From: Oceanospirillaceae bacterium UBA2001
GTDB taxonomy: Bacteria; Pseudomonadota; Gammaproteobacteria; Pseudomonadales; Balneatricaceae
Reading direction: 5' to 3'
NCBI GenBank assembly: GCA_002335115.1
Contig: DDCR01000121.1
Coordinates: 1-6,197, forward strand
Length of the DNA stretch: 6,197 nucleotides
The notes below the pieces were generated by a model. That model was not told where the DNA came from, ran no database searches, and saw nothing but the letters and a program-made list of their open reading frames with translations. The position numbers were made by a program, and so were the translations under genes. Numbering within the stretch: the stretch's first letter is position 1; the number at the start of each line of letters is the position of its first letter. Below, one piece after another: positions 1 to 6,197 of this stretch.

Positions 1-1173
<1,173 letters not shown>

Positions 1174-1178
1174 GCGAT

Positions 1179-1228
1179 TAAGATTAAAAGTTGCTAAAGA
1201 TTAAAAACTGTTAAAGATCAAAAGTATA
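1179..1228. repeat. Three imperfect ~17-bp tandem repeats in the hpsN-adh gap
   Basis: Three consecutive units share the core TAAAGATTAAAA: 1179-1194 (TAAGATTAAAAGTTGC), 1195-1211 (TAAAGATTAAAAACTGT) and 1212-1228 (TAAAGATCAAAAGTATA). They fill nearly all of the 68-base space between the hpsN-like stop and the next start. No convincing promoter or terminator is seen here, so the two genes are probably co-transcribed. The repeats could be slippage products or an AT-rich protein or RNA-processing site. Confidence 0.7.
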
Positions 1229-1241
1229 ACAGGGACCATTT

Positions 1242-2258
1242 ATGACCATGAAAGCGCTCGTTTATACAGGCACCCAAGAAGTTGAGTATCGCGATGAAAA
1301 TAAGCCAGTTCCAGGGCCCAATCAGGCCCTGATTGAAGTCGCGGCTACGGCGATTTGTGGCTCCGACATGCACGCTTACCATGGCTTGGATGAGCGCCGT
1401 GTTCCACCCCTGATTTTAGGCCACGAGGTGGCGGGCAAGCTTGTCTCAGGTGCAGCCCACCTTATGGATCAGCAGGTGGTCATTAATCCGTTGATGACCT
1501 GTGGTCACTGCAGTCCATGCCTGTCGGGACGGGCTAATTTGTGCAGTAAGCGAGAAATCATCGGCATGCGTTTAGCCGGTGCTTACGCGCAATTTTTAGT
1601 GATAGATGAAACTAATTTACTCATACCACCGCCAAACTTAGAGCCTTGGGTGGCCTGCCTAACAGAGCCCACGGCCACAGGGTTGCACGCGGTAGCTCTG
1701 GTGGAGAGGATTAGCTACAGGCCTCTGTCAGAGCAGCGCTGTTTAGTCATCGGTGGAGGCGCTATCGGCTTGTTAACGGCGTTAATATTGTCTGCCAAGG
1801 GCTGTAGTCATATTGATTTGGCGGAAACCAATGCGTTGCGTAGAAAGACAGTGGAGCAGCAAGCGGTAGCGAGGGTATTTGACCCTAGTGCAGAAGCAGT
1901 GCCTGATGTCAGAGGTTATGACGTTGTATTTGATTGCGTAGGAGCAGGAGTCACTCGGGCCATGGCCAGTGCTCAGGTGGTGGCTGGAGGTATCCTGTCA
2001 CATGTGGGTCTGCAAAATAGTGATGAAGGTCTGGATATGCGTCGCATAACCTTACAAGAAGTCACCCTGCTAGGAAATTATTGTTATACCCCAGCGGACA
2101 TGCAGGCGGCCTTGGATATGCTAGCTAATAAACGCTTAGGTGATTTGAAATGGGTGCAAGTGAGGCCTTTAAGTGAAGGTGCTCAAGCGTTCTCAGATTT
2201 ACATCACGGCCAGGCTGCGGCGGCTAAAATTGTGTTACAACCCGATAATCAGCTGTGA
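1242..2258 (+). CDS. Zinc-dependent medium-chain alcohol dehydrogenase (MDR family)
   Basis: This 338-residue protein is full length for the MDR family, which oxidises secondary or primary alcohols and polyols with NAD(P). The N-terminal GroES-like domain carries the catalytic zinc ligands Cys39 (AICGSDMH), His61-Glu62 (LGHE) and Glu142 (TEPTATG). A structural zinc lobe is marked by Cys87, Cys90, Cys93 and Cys101. The Rossmann domain has GGGAIG at 171-176, and an acidic residue near the end of the second strand (Glu195) favours NAD over NADP. The start at 1242 is supported by AGGGA at 1231-1235, six bases upstream; the ATG at 1248 is a possible alternative. It follows the hpsN-like gene by 68 bases in the same direction, so it probably acts in the same pathway. 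DHPS degraders carry extra dehydrogenases (HpsO/HpsP) that interconvert DHPS enantiomers, and this gene occupies such a place, but I cannot assign it to either. Sorbitol-, threonine- or butanediol-type substrates cannot be excluded. Confidence 0.9.
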   Translation: MTMKALVYTGTQEVEYRDENKPVPGPNQALIEVAATAICGSDMHAYHGLDERRVPPLILGHEVAGKLVSGAAHLMDQQVVINPLMTCGHCSPCLSGRANLCSKREIIGMRLAGAYAQFLVIDETNLLIPPPNLEPWVACLTEPTATGLHAVALVERISYRPLSEQRCLVIGGGAIGLLTALILSAKGCSHIDLAETNALRRKTVEQQAVARVFDPSAEAVPDVRGYDVVFDCVGAGVTRAMASAQVVAGGILSHVGLQNSDEGLDMRRITLQEVTLLGNYCYTPADMQAALDMLANKRLGDLKWVQVRPLSEGAQAFSDLHHGQAAAAKIVLQPDNQL

Positions 2259-2271
2259 AAACCTGTGAAAA
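2253..2271. repeat. Short tandem duplication across the adh stop codon
   Basis: CTGTGAAAA occurs at 2253-2261 and again at 2263-2271, a period of 10 bases. The first copy contains the TGA stop of the alcohol dehydrogenase (2256-2258), and the second places another TGA ten bases downstream in a different frame. It looks like a small slippage duplication. Confidence 0.6.
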
Positions 2272-2298
2272 GACGCTGGAGAGGGCGGTTTCGCTTTT
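2268..2298. terminator. Possible weak bidirectional terminator between convergent genes
   Basis: AAAAG-A-CG at 2268-2275 can pair with CGCTTTT at 2292-2298, leaving one bulged A and a 16-base loop. It sits in the 49-base gap between the converging alcohol dehydrogenase and IclR genes, where a shared terminator is expected. The stem is short and interrupted, and the T-run belongs to the stem, so the call is weak. Confidence 0.25.
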
Positions 2299-2307
2299 AA
2301 CTCAGCT

Positions 2308-3072
2308 TTAAACGGAAAAAATAAGTTGGCTTAGCTGGTCAGCGGCAGACCTAAGATCGGTGTAGTTGTCTTCAAGGGTCGTTCTATCTAGGCGCAGAGT
2401 GGGGCCATGCATCGCGGCGGCACCGTGATATCTGCCTTTCGGATCGAGTACGGGCACTGCAATGGCAATCATACCGTCATAGAATTCTTCATTATCTATG
2501 GCAAAACCTTGTTTTTGTATTTGGGTCAGCTCTCTTAAAAGCGTCTCTACGTTGCACACAGTGGTCTTGGTCAGTTGTTTTAAATACAGACTTTCCACCA
2601 TTCTGCGGCGATTTTTAGGAGTTAAACTGGCGAGGTAGGTTTTGCCACTAGCGGTGCAATAAAAAGGCACATGGGTACCTACTGGTAAATGAATTTGAAA
2701 TGCCCAGTTGGTTTGCACACGATCTCTGTAGATCATGCCCTCATGCTCAGGGATAACAAAGTTAACTGTTTCTTTAACTTTGTGACTGAGTTTTTCTAAA
2801 ATTTGATGCATGGCACTGGTATGCCAATCACTGGCTAAAAGGCCGTTGGCAATGGTGCGCAAGTTGGCACTGGGCAAGAGTCTTTTTCCACTCACGTCGT
2901 AGAGTAAAAAGCCTTCTTCAACCATAGATTTGCAGAGCCGATGCACCGTTTGTTTGGGCCAATTTAGATATTGGTTAATTTCTGATGGAGTTAATGGTGC
3001 TTGATGAGCGGCCATCACATCCAAGATATGAAAGAGGCGCATGTTAGTGGCTACTCTGTTAGATTCGGACAT
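2308..3072 (-). CDS. IclR-family transcriptional regulator
   Basis: The protein is 254 residues from the ATG at 3072, typical of IclR regulators (about 250-270). An N-terminal winged helix-turn-helix spans roughly residues 8-70: the first helix region reads NMRLFHILDVMAAH, the positioning helix LTPSEINQYL, and the recognition helix PKQTVHRLCKSMVEEGFL at 39-56. The rest is the IclR effector-binding domain, with recognisable GTHVPFYCTASGKTYLA and FAIDNEEFYDGMIAIAVPV segments, the latter matching the family's conserved D(D)EE...G. The ATG at 3072 is preferred over the in-frame TTG at 3108 because AAAAGGA (3087-3081) lies eight bases upstream. The gene is divergent from the GMC-terC-dctP operon and convergent with the alcohol dehydrogenase gene, so it most likely controls this locus and itself. 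The effector is unknown, probably a substrate or intermediate of the pathway. Confidence 0.93.
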   Translation of the reverse strand: MSESNRVATNMRLFHILDVMAAHQAPLTPSEINQYLNWPKQTVHRLCKSMVEEGFLLYDVSGKRLLPSANLRTIANGLLASDWHTSAMHQILEKLSHKVKETVNFVIPEHEGMIYRDRVQTNWAFQIHLPVGTHVPFYCTASGKTYLASLTPKNRRRMVESLYLKQLTKTTVCNVETLLRELTQIQKQGFAIDNEEFYDGMIAIAVPVLDPKGRYHGAAAMHGPTLRLDRTTLEDNYTDLRSAADQLSQLIFSV

Positions 3073-3080
3073 GGTGTTAA

Positions 3081-3087
3081 TCCTTTT
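3081..3087 (-). promoter_or_regulatory. Ribosome binding site fixing the iclR start
   Basis: On the minus strand AAAAGGA lies eight bases before the ATG at 3072. The TTG further upstream at 3108 has no comparable site, so the 12 extra residues it would add are probably not translated. Confidence 0.75.
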
Positions 3088-3094
3088 TACGACT

Positions 3095-3111
3095 AATTTG
3101 ATCGCCAAATT
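3095..3111. promoter_or_regulatory. Perfect inverted repeat in the iclR leader, possible operator
   Basis: AATTTG at 3095-3100 and CAAATT at 3106-3111 form a perfect 6-bp inverted repeat with a 5-base spacer. It lies 23-39 bases upstream of the iclR ATG, just before its ribosome binding site, a place suited to autoregulation. IclR proteins bind short palindromes as dimers, but the AT-rich context makes chance symmetry possible. Confidence 0.3.
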
Positions 3112-3160
3112 TCAAATGCCGTTAACGTTACATTAATTATCGAAGCCTCACTAATGAAAT

Positions 3161-3188
3161 TTTATATATAGGCAATAAATAAAGTAAA
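3161..3188 (-). promoter_or_regulatory. Candidate sigma-70 promoter for iclR
   Basis: On the minus strand TTTACT (3188-3183) is followed after 16 bases by TATAAA (3166-3161). This would start transcription near 3154 and give a leader of about 80 bases. The -35 matches four of six consensus bases. The region is AT-rich, so other -10 choices exist. Confidence 0.35.
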
Positions 3189-3246
3189 TGAATTAGGTTA
3201 GTAAATGCTCATTCATTCAATAAAAGCTTGAATAAAGCCAATGAAT
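3187..3246. repeat. Three AATGAAT/ATTCATT copies in alternating orientation, possible operator cluster
   Basis: AATGAAT occurs at 3187-3193, its complement ATTCATT at 3211-3217, and AATGAAT again at 3240-3246. The middle copy is therefore an inverted partner of both flanking copies. A further inverted repeat, ATTCAA (3215-3220) and TTGAAT (3228-3233) with a 7-base spacer, is nested inside. The cluster lies between the divergent iclR and GMC genes, where a shared regulator would bind. Confidence 0.4.
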
Positions 3247-3264
3247 ATGTTTTTCTAGGAATAG

Positions 3265-3310
3265 TATACATAAAATGAGTATTTTAGTCTCATTTATTGA
3301 TAATTATAAT
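3265..3310 (+). promoter_or_regulatory. Candidate -10 elements for the GMC-terC-dctP operon
   Basis: Two -10-like boxes precede the GMC gene: TATACA at 3265-3270, and a perfect TATAAT at 3305-3310. The second would begin the transcript about ten bases before the ATG, right at the GAGG ribosome site. The first, giving a leader of about 50 bases, is more comfortable for translation. Neither has a good -35 box, which fits a promoter needing an activator. Confidence 0.3.
3273..3295. promoter_or_regulatory. Perfect 7-bp inverted repeat upstream of the GMC gene, possible operator
   Basis: AAATGAG at 3273-3279 and CTCATTT at 3289-3295 are perfect inverted copies separated by nine bases. The element ends 31 bases before the ATG at 3327 and lies between or over the candidate -10 boxes, so a protein bound here would interfere with transcription. 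The divergent IclR protein is the natural candidate, by inference only. Confidence 0.35.
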
Positions 3311-3326
3311 AATTTTGAGGTAGTTG

Positions 3327-4922
3327 ATGCAAAAGCGGTATGACTACATTGTAATTGGTGCTGGATCAGCAGGTTGTGCCGTTGCCAACCGTTTGTCCGA
3401 AAATGGCCGCTATACCGTGGCTTTATTAGAAGCTGGAAATCGAGATTTAAATCCGTGGATTCATGTCCCCGTTGGTTATTTTAAGACCATGGGTAACCCA
3501 GCGACGGATTGGTGTTATAAAACGAAAGCATGTGCAGGACTTAATGGACGTTCCATTCCTTGGCCTCGGGGTAAAGTGCTGGGTGGCAGTAGCTCTATCA
3601 ATGGACTTTTGTACGTTCGAGGTCAAGCACAAGATTTTGATGACTGGGCCAATCTAGGTAATGAAGGATGGCAATGGGATCAGGTTTTGCCTTACTTTAA
3701 ACGTTCTGAAGACTGGCAAGGCAAGACCAGCGATTTACGCGGTGAGGGTGGACCATTAACGGTGTCTGAAACCCGTGTGAGTCGGCCTGTAATTGACGCT
3801 TGGTTAGACACTGCGCAAAACTGTGGTTATCCAGACAATGAGGATTACAATGGTGTGGACCAAGAGGGTGTAGGTTTGTACCAACTCACGGCAAAAAAAG
3901 GCCGTAGGTGCAGTAGCGCAGTGGCTTACCTTAATCCAGCTCGAGGCCGTGCTAACCTTACTATTATTACCCGTGCCTGTGTTGAAAAACTCATATTAGA
4001 GGGTCAGCGCGTTTCTGGTGTGCAATTAGCTAACCGGCAATTACATGCCAATAAAGAAGTGATCTTAAGTGCGGGCGCCATTGGCTCACCCCAACTGCTT
4101 ATGGTGTCTGGTATTGGCTCCAGTGAAGAATTAAAGCCTCATAAAATTGCCATAGTTAAAGAACTCCCAGGTGTCGGGCAAAACTTGCAGGACCATTTGC
4201 AAGCTAGACCAATATTCAAGTGTGCATCAAGCACTATTAATACCGAAATAAGTAGTTGGTTTAAGCAAGGTCTTATTGGCTTAGAATACCTATTGAAACG
4301 GACTGGACCCATGACTATGGCTGCCAGTTTAGGCACTGGTTTTCTGAAAACACATTTGAGCCCTGAGCGCCCTGATATCCAATTCCACATTCAACCCTTT
4401 AGTGCTGATTCACCGGCTGAAGGCCCACATAAATTTGATGCATTTACGGCCTCAGTTTTACAAATGCGGCCCGAAAGTGCTGGTCATTTGAGTTTGGTGT
4501 CTAATCGGTTTTCTGACCATCCCGACATCCATCCCAACTATCTGGCAACCAAGTTAGATCAACAAACCATAGTGGCGGGCATTAAAATAGCCCGTTACAT
4601 TGCTAAGCAAGCACCATTAAACGGCTTGGTAACAGAAGAATATAGCCCAGGATCAAACGTTGGTGATGACGACGACGATAGTATTCTTAATTGGGCTAGA
4701 AGCACGGCAACAACCATTTATCACCCCACAGGCACGTGTAAGATGGGTCAGGATGATATGGCAGTCGTTGATGCTCAACTTAAAGTGCATGGCATTGAAG
4801 GTTTGCGAGTTGCAGATGCGTCTATCATGCCCATTATTACTTCAGGCAATACCAACGCTCCAGCGATTATGATTGGTGAAAAAGTGGCCGCTATGATTTT
4901 GGAGGAAAGCGTTAATGTTTGA
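3327..4922 (+). CDS. GMC-family FAD-dependent oxidoreductase (choline/alcohol dehydrogenase-like)
   Basis: This 531-residue protein has the usual length of bacterial BetA/AlkJ-like GMC enzymes, which oxidise a primary alcohol to an aldehyde using FAD. The FAD dinucleotide-binding motif GAGSAG is at 11-16, with Glu35 in LLEAG as the ribose contact. GMC signature 1 lies at about 74-93 (PRGKVLGGSSSIN), and signature 2 at 250-264 (GAIGSPQLLMVSGIG). The C-terminal catalytic pair is His466 (IYHPTGTCKMG) and Asn510 (GNTNAPAIMIGEK). No signal peptide or membrane segment is evident, so it is probably cytoplasmic or membrane-associated. The ATG at 3327 is chosen because GAGG (3316-3319) is seven bases upstream; the TTG at 3324 is less likely. 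It heads the operon divergent from iclR and overlaps terC. The substrate is unknown: choline is possible, but no betaine aldehyde dehydrogenase is adjacent, and the context suggests a polyol or sulfonated polyol. A run of five Asp (447-451) precedes the catalytic segment. Confidence 0.93.
   Translation: MQKRYDYIVIGAGSAGCAVANRLSENGRYTVALLEAGNRDLNPWIHVPVGYFKTMGNPATDWCYKTKACAGLNGRSIPWPRGKVLGGSSSINGLLYVRGQAQDFDDWANLGNEGWQWDQVLPYFKRSEDWQGKTSDLRGEGGPLTVSETRVSRPVIDAWLDTAQNCGYPDNEDYNGVDQEGVGLYQLTAKKGRRCSSAVAYLNPARGRANLTIITRACVEKLILEGQRVSGVQLANRQLHANKEVILSAGAIGSPQLLMVSGIGSSEELKPHKIAIVKELPGVGQNLQDHLQARPIFKCASSTINTEISSWFKQGLIGLEYLLKRTGPMTMAASLGTGFLKTHLSPERPDIQFHIQPFSADSPAEGPHKFDAFTASVLQMRPESAGHLSLVSNRFSDHPDIHPNYLATKLDQQTIVAGIKIARYIAKQAPLNGLVTEEYSPGSNVGDDDDDSILNWARSTATTIYHPTGTCKMGQDDMAVVDAQLKVHGIEGLRVADASIMPIITSGNTNAPAIMIGEKVAAMILEESVNV
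4901..4906 (+). promoter_or_regulatory. Ribosome binding site of terC inside the GMC gene
   Basis: GGAGGA lies eight bases before the ATG at 4915, inside the last codons of the GMC gene. It supports translation of terC from a start that overlaps the upstream stop codon by eight bases and suggests translational coupling. Confidence 0.85.
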
Positions 4923-5520
4923 TTGGTCAGGTCTGATACAGATTATGTTTGCAGACATCATTTTATCGGGTGATAACGCTTTGGTTATCGGCATGGTAGC
5001 TGCAGGCATTGCGCCAGAGAAACGTCGCATGGTACTGGCTGTGGGTATGGGACTAGCTGCCTTTTTCCGCATTGTTTTTGCCGCTGGTGCCAGCTACATT
5101 ATTGATATTCCTGGAATTTTAATTATTGGCGGCTTATTACTAGCTTGGGTGTGCTGGCGTTTTTATCATGAAATTGTTGAGTTTACTAACAATGCAGCAA
5201 ACCCCAAACCAGCCGATACTGTGGAAGGCAAAGACACCCTTTTAGGCGCCTTATTTACCATTGCAGTGGCTGATATTTCTATGTCGTTGGATAACGTGGT
5301 GGCGGTTGCTGCGATTGCTAGAGAAGATACGCAGTTGTTGATATTCGGCTTAATTATGGCGATTGTGATGATGGCCTTTTTTGCGTCAATGATCATGCGG
5401 TTTATGCTGCGTTACCCATGGGTGTCTTATATGGGTCTATTCTTTTTGGTTTACCTGACCATTGTCATGTTGTATGACGGTGTAATGAATTTGTTGTCTA
5501 GTGGGTTATTGACTGGCTAG
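4915..5520 (+). CDS. TerC-family integral membrane protein
   Basis: This 201-residue, very hydrophobic protein has the duplicated TerC signature: DIILSGDNALVIG (Asp14, Asp20-Asn21) in the first half and DISMSLDNVVAVAAIA (Asp120, Asp126-Asn127) in the second. About six to seven membrane segments can be drawn, with a polar loop at about residues 91-108 (NNAANPKPADTVEGKD) between the halves. The length matches short YjbE/YkoY-like members. Characterised TerC proteins (Alx, YkoY, MeeF) export manganese, and others are tied to tellurite resistance; the intramembrane acidic residues fit cation handling. It overlaps the GMC gene by eight bases and has its own strong ribosome site, so it belongs to the operon. 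No noncoding leader exists, so no yybP-ykoY manganese riboswitch precedes it. Its role in a catabolic operon is unclear: metal homeostasis or export of a by-product ion are both guesses. Confidence 0.9.
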   Translation: MFDWSGLIQIMFADIILSGDNALVIGMVAAGIAPEKRRMVLAVGMGLAAFFRIVFAAGASYIIDIPGILIIGGLLLAWVCWRFYHEIVEFTNNAANPKPADTVEGKDTLLGALFTIAVADISMSLDNVVAVAAIAREDTQLLIFGLIMAIVMMAFFASMIMRFMLRYPWVSYMGLFFLVYLTIVMLYDGVMNLLSSGLLTG

Positions 5521-5537
5521 CAATGAAAAGTCTGTTA

Positions 5538-5578
5538 TCCCTTTTTAGGGACGTTGCATGGCGCCTTCCATGTAGCAA
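5538..5578 (+). other. Two small hairpins between terC and the TRAP gene
   Basis: TCCC (5538-5541) and GGGA (5548-5551) can form a 4-bp hairpin. CATGG (5557-5561) and CCATG (5568-5572) form a second, extendable by TTG/CAA across a 3-base bulge. Neither is followed by a T-run, so neither looks like a Rho-independent terminator. They may mark RNA processing or differential stability, letting the binding protein be made in excess. No convincing promoter is visible between 5521 and 5625. Confidence 0.35.
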
Positions 5579-5625
5579 AAGCAAACAGCAATTAAGAAGG
5601 CAGATAATAAAAATGGAGGACAATT

Positions 5626-6197
5626 ATGTCCGTTTTAAATAAAATGAAGTTTGCTGCTGCTGCTGGTGTTTTCATTATGAGCACCACTGCAGTTTATGCT
5701 AAAGACGTGAACCTTCGTGTTCAATCAGTGCTTGGCACTAAGTCCGATGAAGTGCACATGCTAAAGGAATTTGCGAAGGATGTGCATGAATTGACTGGCG
5801 GTTCGGTTACTATTGAAGTCTTGCCTGGTGGTTCGGTTGTGGGCAACACGGACATCATTGATGCGATCGATGCAGGTTTGCTAGACGGAGGTTTTGCTTG
5901 GACCCATTATTGGGGTGGTAAGCATCCAGCTGCCAACCTATTTGGTGCGCCTATTGCAGGTGCAGGTGTAGGCCTTGATAACATCGCGTTCCTTTCTTGG
6001 TTCCAGTATGGCGGTGGTAAAGAGCTTTATGACCGTCTATGGGGCGAAATGGGCGTTAACGTTAAAGGCTTTATGTTACAGCCTGTTGGCCCAGAAGCTT
6101 TGGGATGGTTCCCAGAGCCTATTAACTCGATGGATGACTTCCGTAAGCTCCGTTTCCGTGCTCCTCCAGGCATGGTTGGTCAAGCTTATAAAGACAT
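5626..6197 (+). CDS. TRAP transporter solute-binding protein (DctP family), 3' end missing
   Basis: The frame runs from the ATG at 5626 through the window edge, giving 190 complete codons of an expected 330-370. GGAGGA at 5615-5620, five bases upstream, fixes the start. A clear Sec signal peptide covers residues 1-25: basic MSVLNKMK, a hydrophobic AAAAGVFIMSTTAV core and probable cleavage after VYA. The mature part shows DctP features: an LRVQSVLG first strand, a helix with HMLKEFAKDVHELTGG, the IEVLPGGSVVGNTDIIDAIDAG segment that contacts substrate, and MDDFRKLRFRAPPG near residues 170-182 with the Arg-rich stretch where TRAP proteins bind an anionic group. It resembles the FcbT1/TakP type with an aromatic-rich pocket (FAWTHYWGG). 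It captures a small, usually carboxylate or sulfonate, ligand in the periplasm and hands it to DctQ/DctM subunits, expected just downstream. It lies 105 bases after terC in the same direction. Confidence 0.93.
   Translation, partial: MSVLNKMKFAAAAGVFIMSTTAVYAKDVNLRVQSVLGTKSDEVHMLKEFAKDVHELTGGSVTIEVLPGGSVVGNTDIIDAIDAGLLDGGFAWTHYWGGKHPAANLFGAPIAGAGVGLDNIAFLSWFQYGGGKELYDRLWGEMGVNVKGFMLQPVGPEALGWFPEPINSMDDFRKLRFRAPPGMVGQAYKD

Noticed and set aside
3073..3108. Upstream TTG start for the IclR regulator, adding 12 residues
   Set aside because: The ATG at 3072 has a well-placed AAAAGGA, while the TTG has none and the extension overlaps the likely leader and operator.
3121..3130. GTTAACGTTA shared between the intergenic region and the dctP gene (6055-6064)
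   Set aside because: The second copy encodes an ordinary Val-Asn-Val stretch in the binding protein, so the match is probably chance.
4665..4679. Run of five aspartates in the GMC protein as a metal site or insertion
   Set aside because: This loop, just before the catalytic His segment, is commonly acidic and variable in the family; the reading frame and flanking motifs are intact.
4800..4915. yybP-ykoY manganese riboswitch before terC
   Set aside because: The stretch is GMC coding sequence up to and past the terC start; there is no leader to hold a riboswitch.
4842..5072. Minus-strand open frame across the GMC-terC junction
   Set aside because: It overlaps two confidently assigned genes on the other strand, has no recognisable domain and no ribosome site; it is a coding shadow.
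5166..5396. Minus-strand open frame inside terC, rich in Ile and Ala
   Set aside because: Its composition is the complement of the hydrophobic TerC helices, and the plus strand carries both TerC signatures intact.

Overview
The window looks like part of the genome of a marine-type heterotrophic proteobacterium, most likely a gammaproteobacterium. This is inferred from moderate GC coding sequence, very AT-rich intergenic DNA, AGGA/GGAGGA ribosome binding sites and the gene families present. The species cannot be named from the sequence. No RNA gene, insertion sequence, phage gene or CRISPR array is visible.

Layout: (1) bases 1-1173, plus strand, hold the 3' nine-tenths of a histidinol-dehydrogenase-superfamily gene, best called sulfopropanediol 3-dehydrogenase (hpsN-like). 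(2) A 68-base gap with three imperfect 17-base tandem repeats leads to a zinc-dependent medium-chain alcohol dehydrogenase (1242-2258). (3) An IclR-family regulator lies convergent to it on the minus strand (2308-3072). (4) A 254-base AT-rich divergent control region (3073-3326) holds several inverted repeats. (5) Reading rightwards from it are a GMC-family FAD oxidoreductase (3327-4922), a TerC-family membrane protein overlapping it by 8 bases (4915-5520), and the 5' part of a TRAP transporter solute-binding protein (from 5626, running off the window).

Together this reads as an uptake-and-oxidation locus for a small polyol or polyol sulfonate. The TRAP binding protein would capture the substrate in the periplasm. 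The GMC flavoenzyme, the zinc alcohol dehydrogenase and the HpsN-like NAD enzyme would oxidise hydroxyl groups stepwise. The IclR protein, transcribed divergently from the GMC-terC-dctP operon, is the obvious local regulator. If the HpsN call is right, the substrate would be 2,3-dihydroxypropane-1-sulfonate (DHPS) and the product of the HpsN step sulfolactate. The GMC and TerC genes would be unusual members of such a cluster. The genes that would settle this (suyAB, slcD, the TRAP membrane subunits) are not in the window, so the substrate remains an inference.
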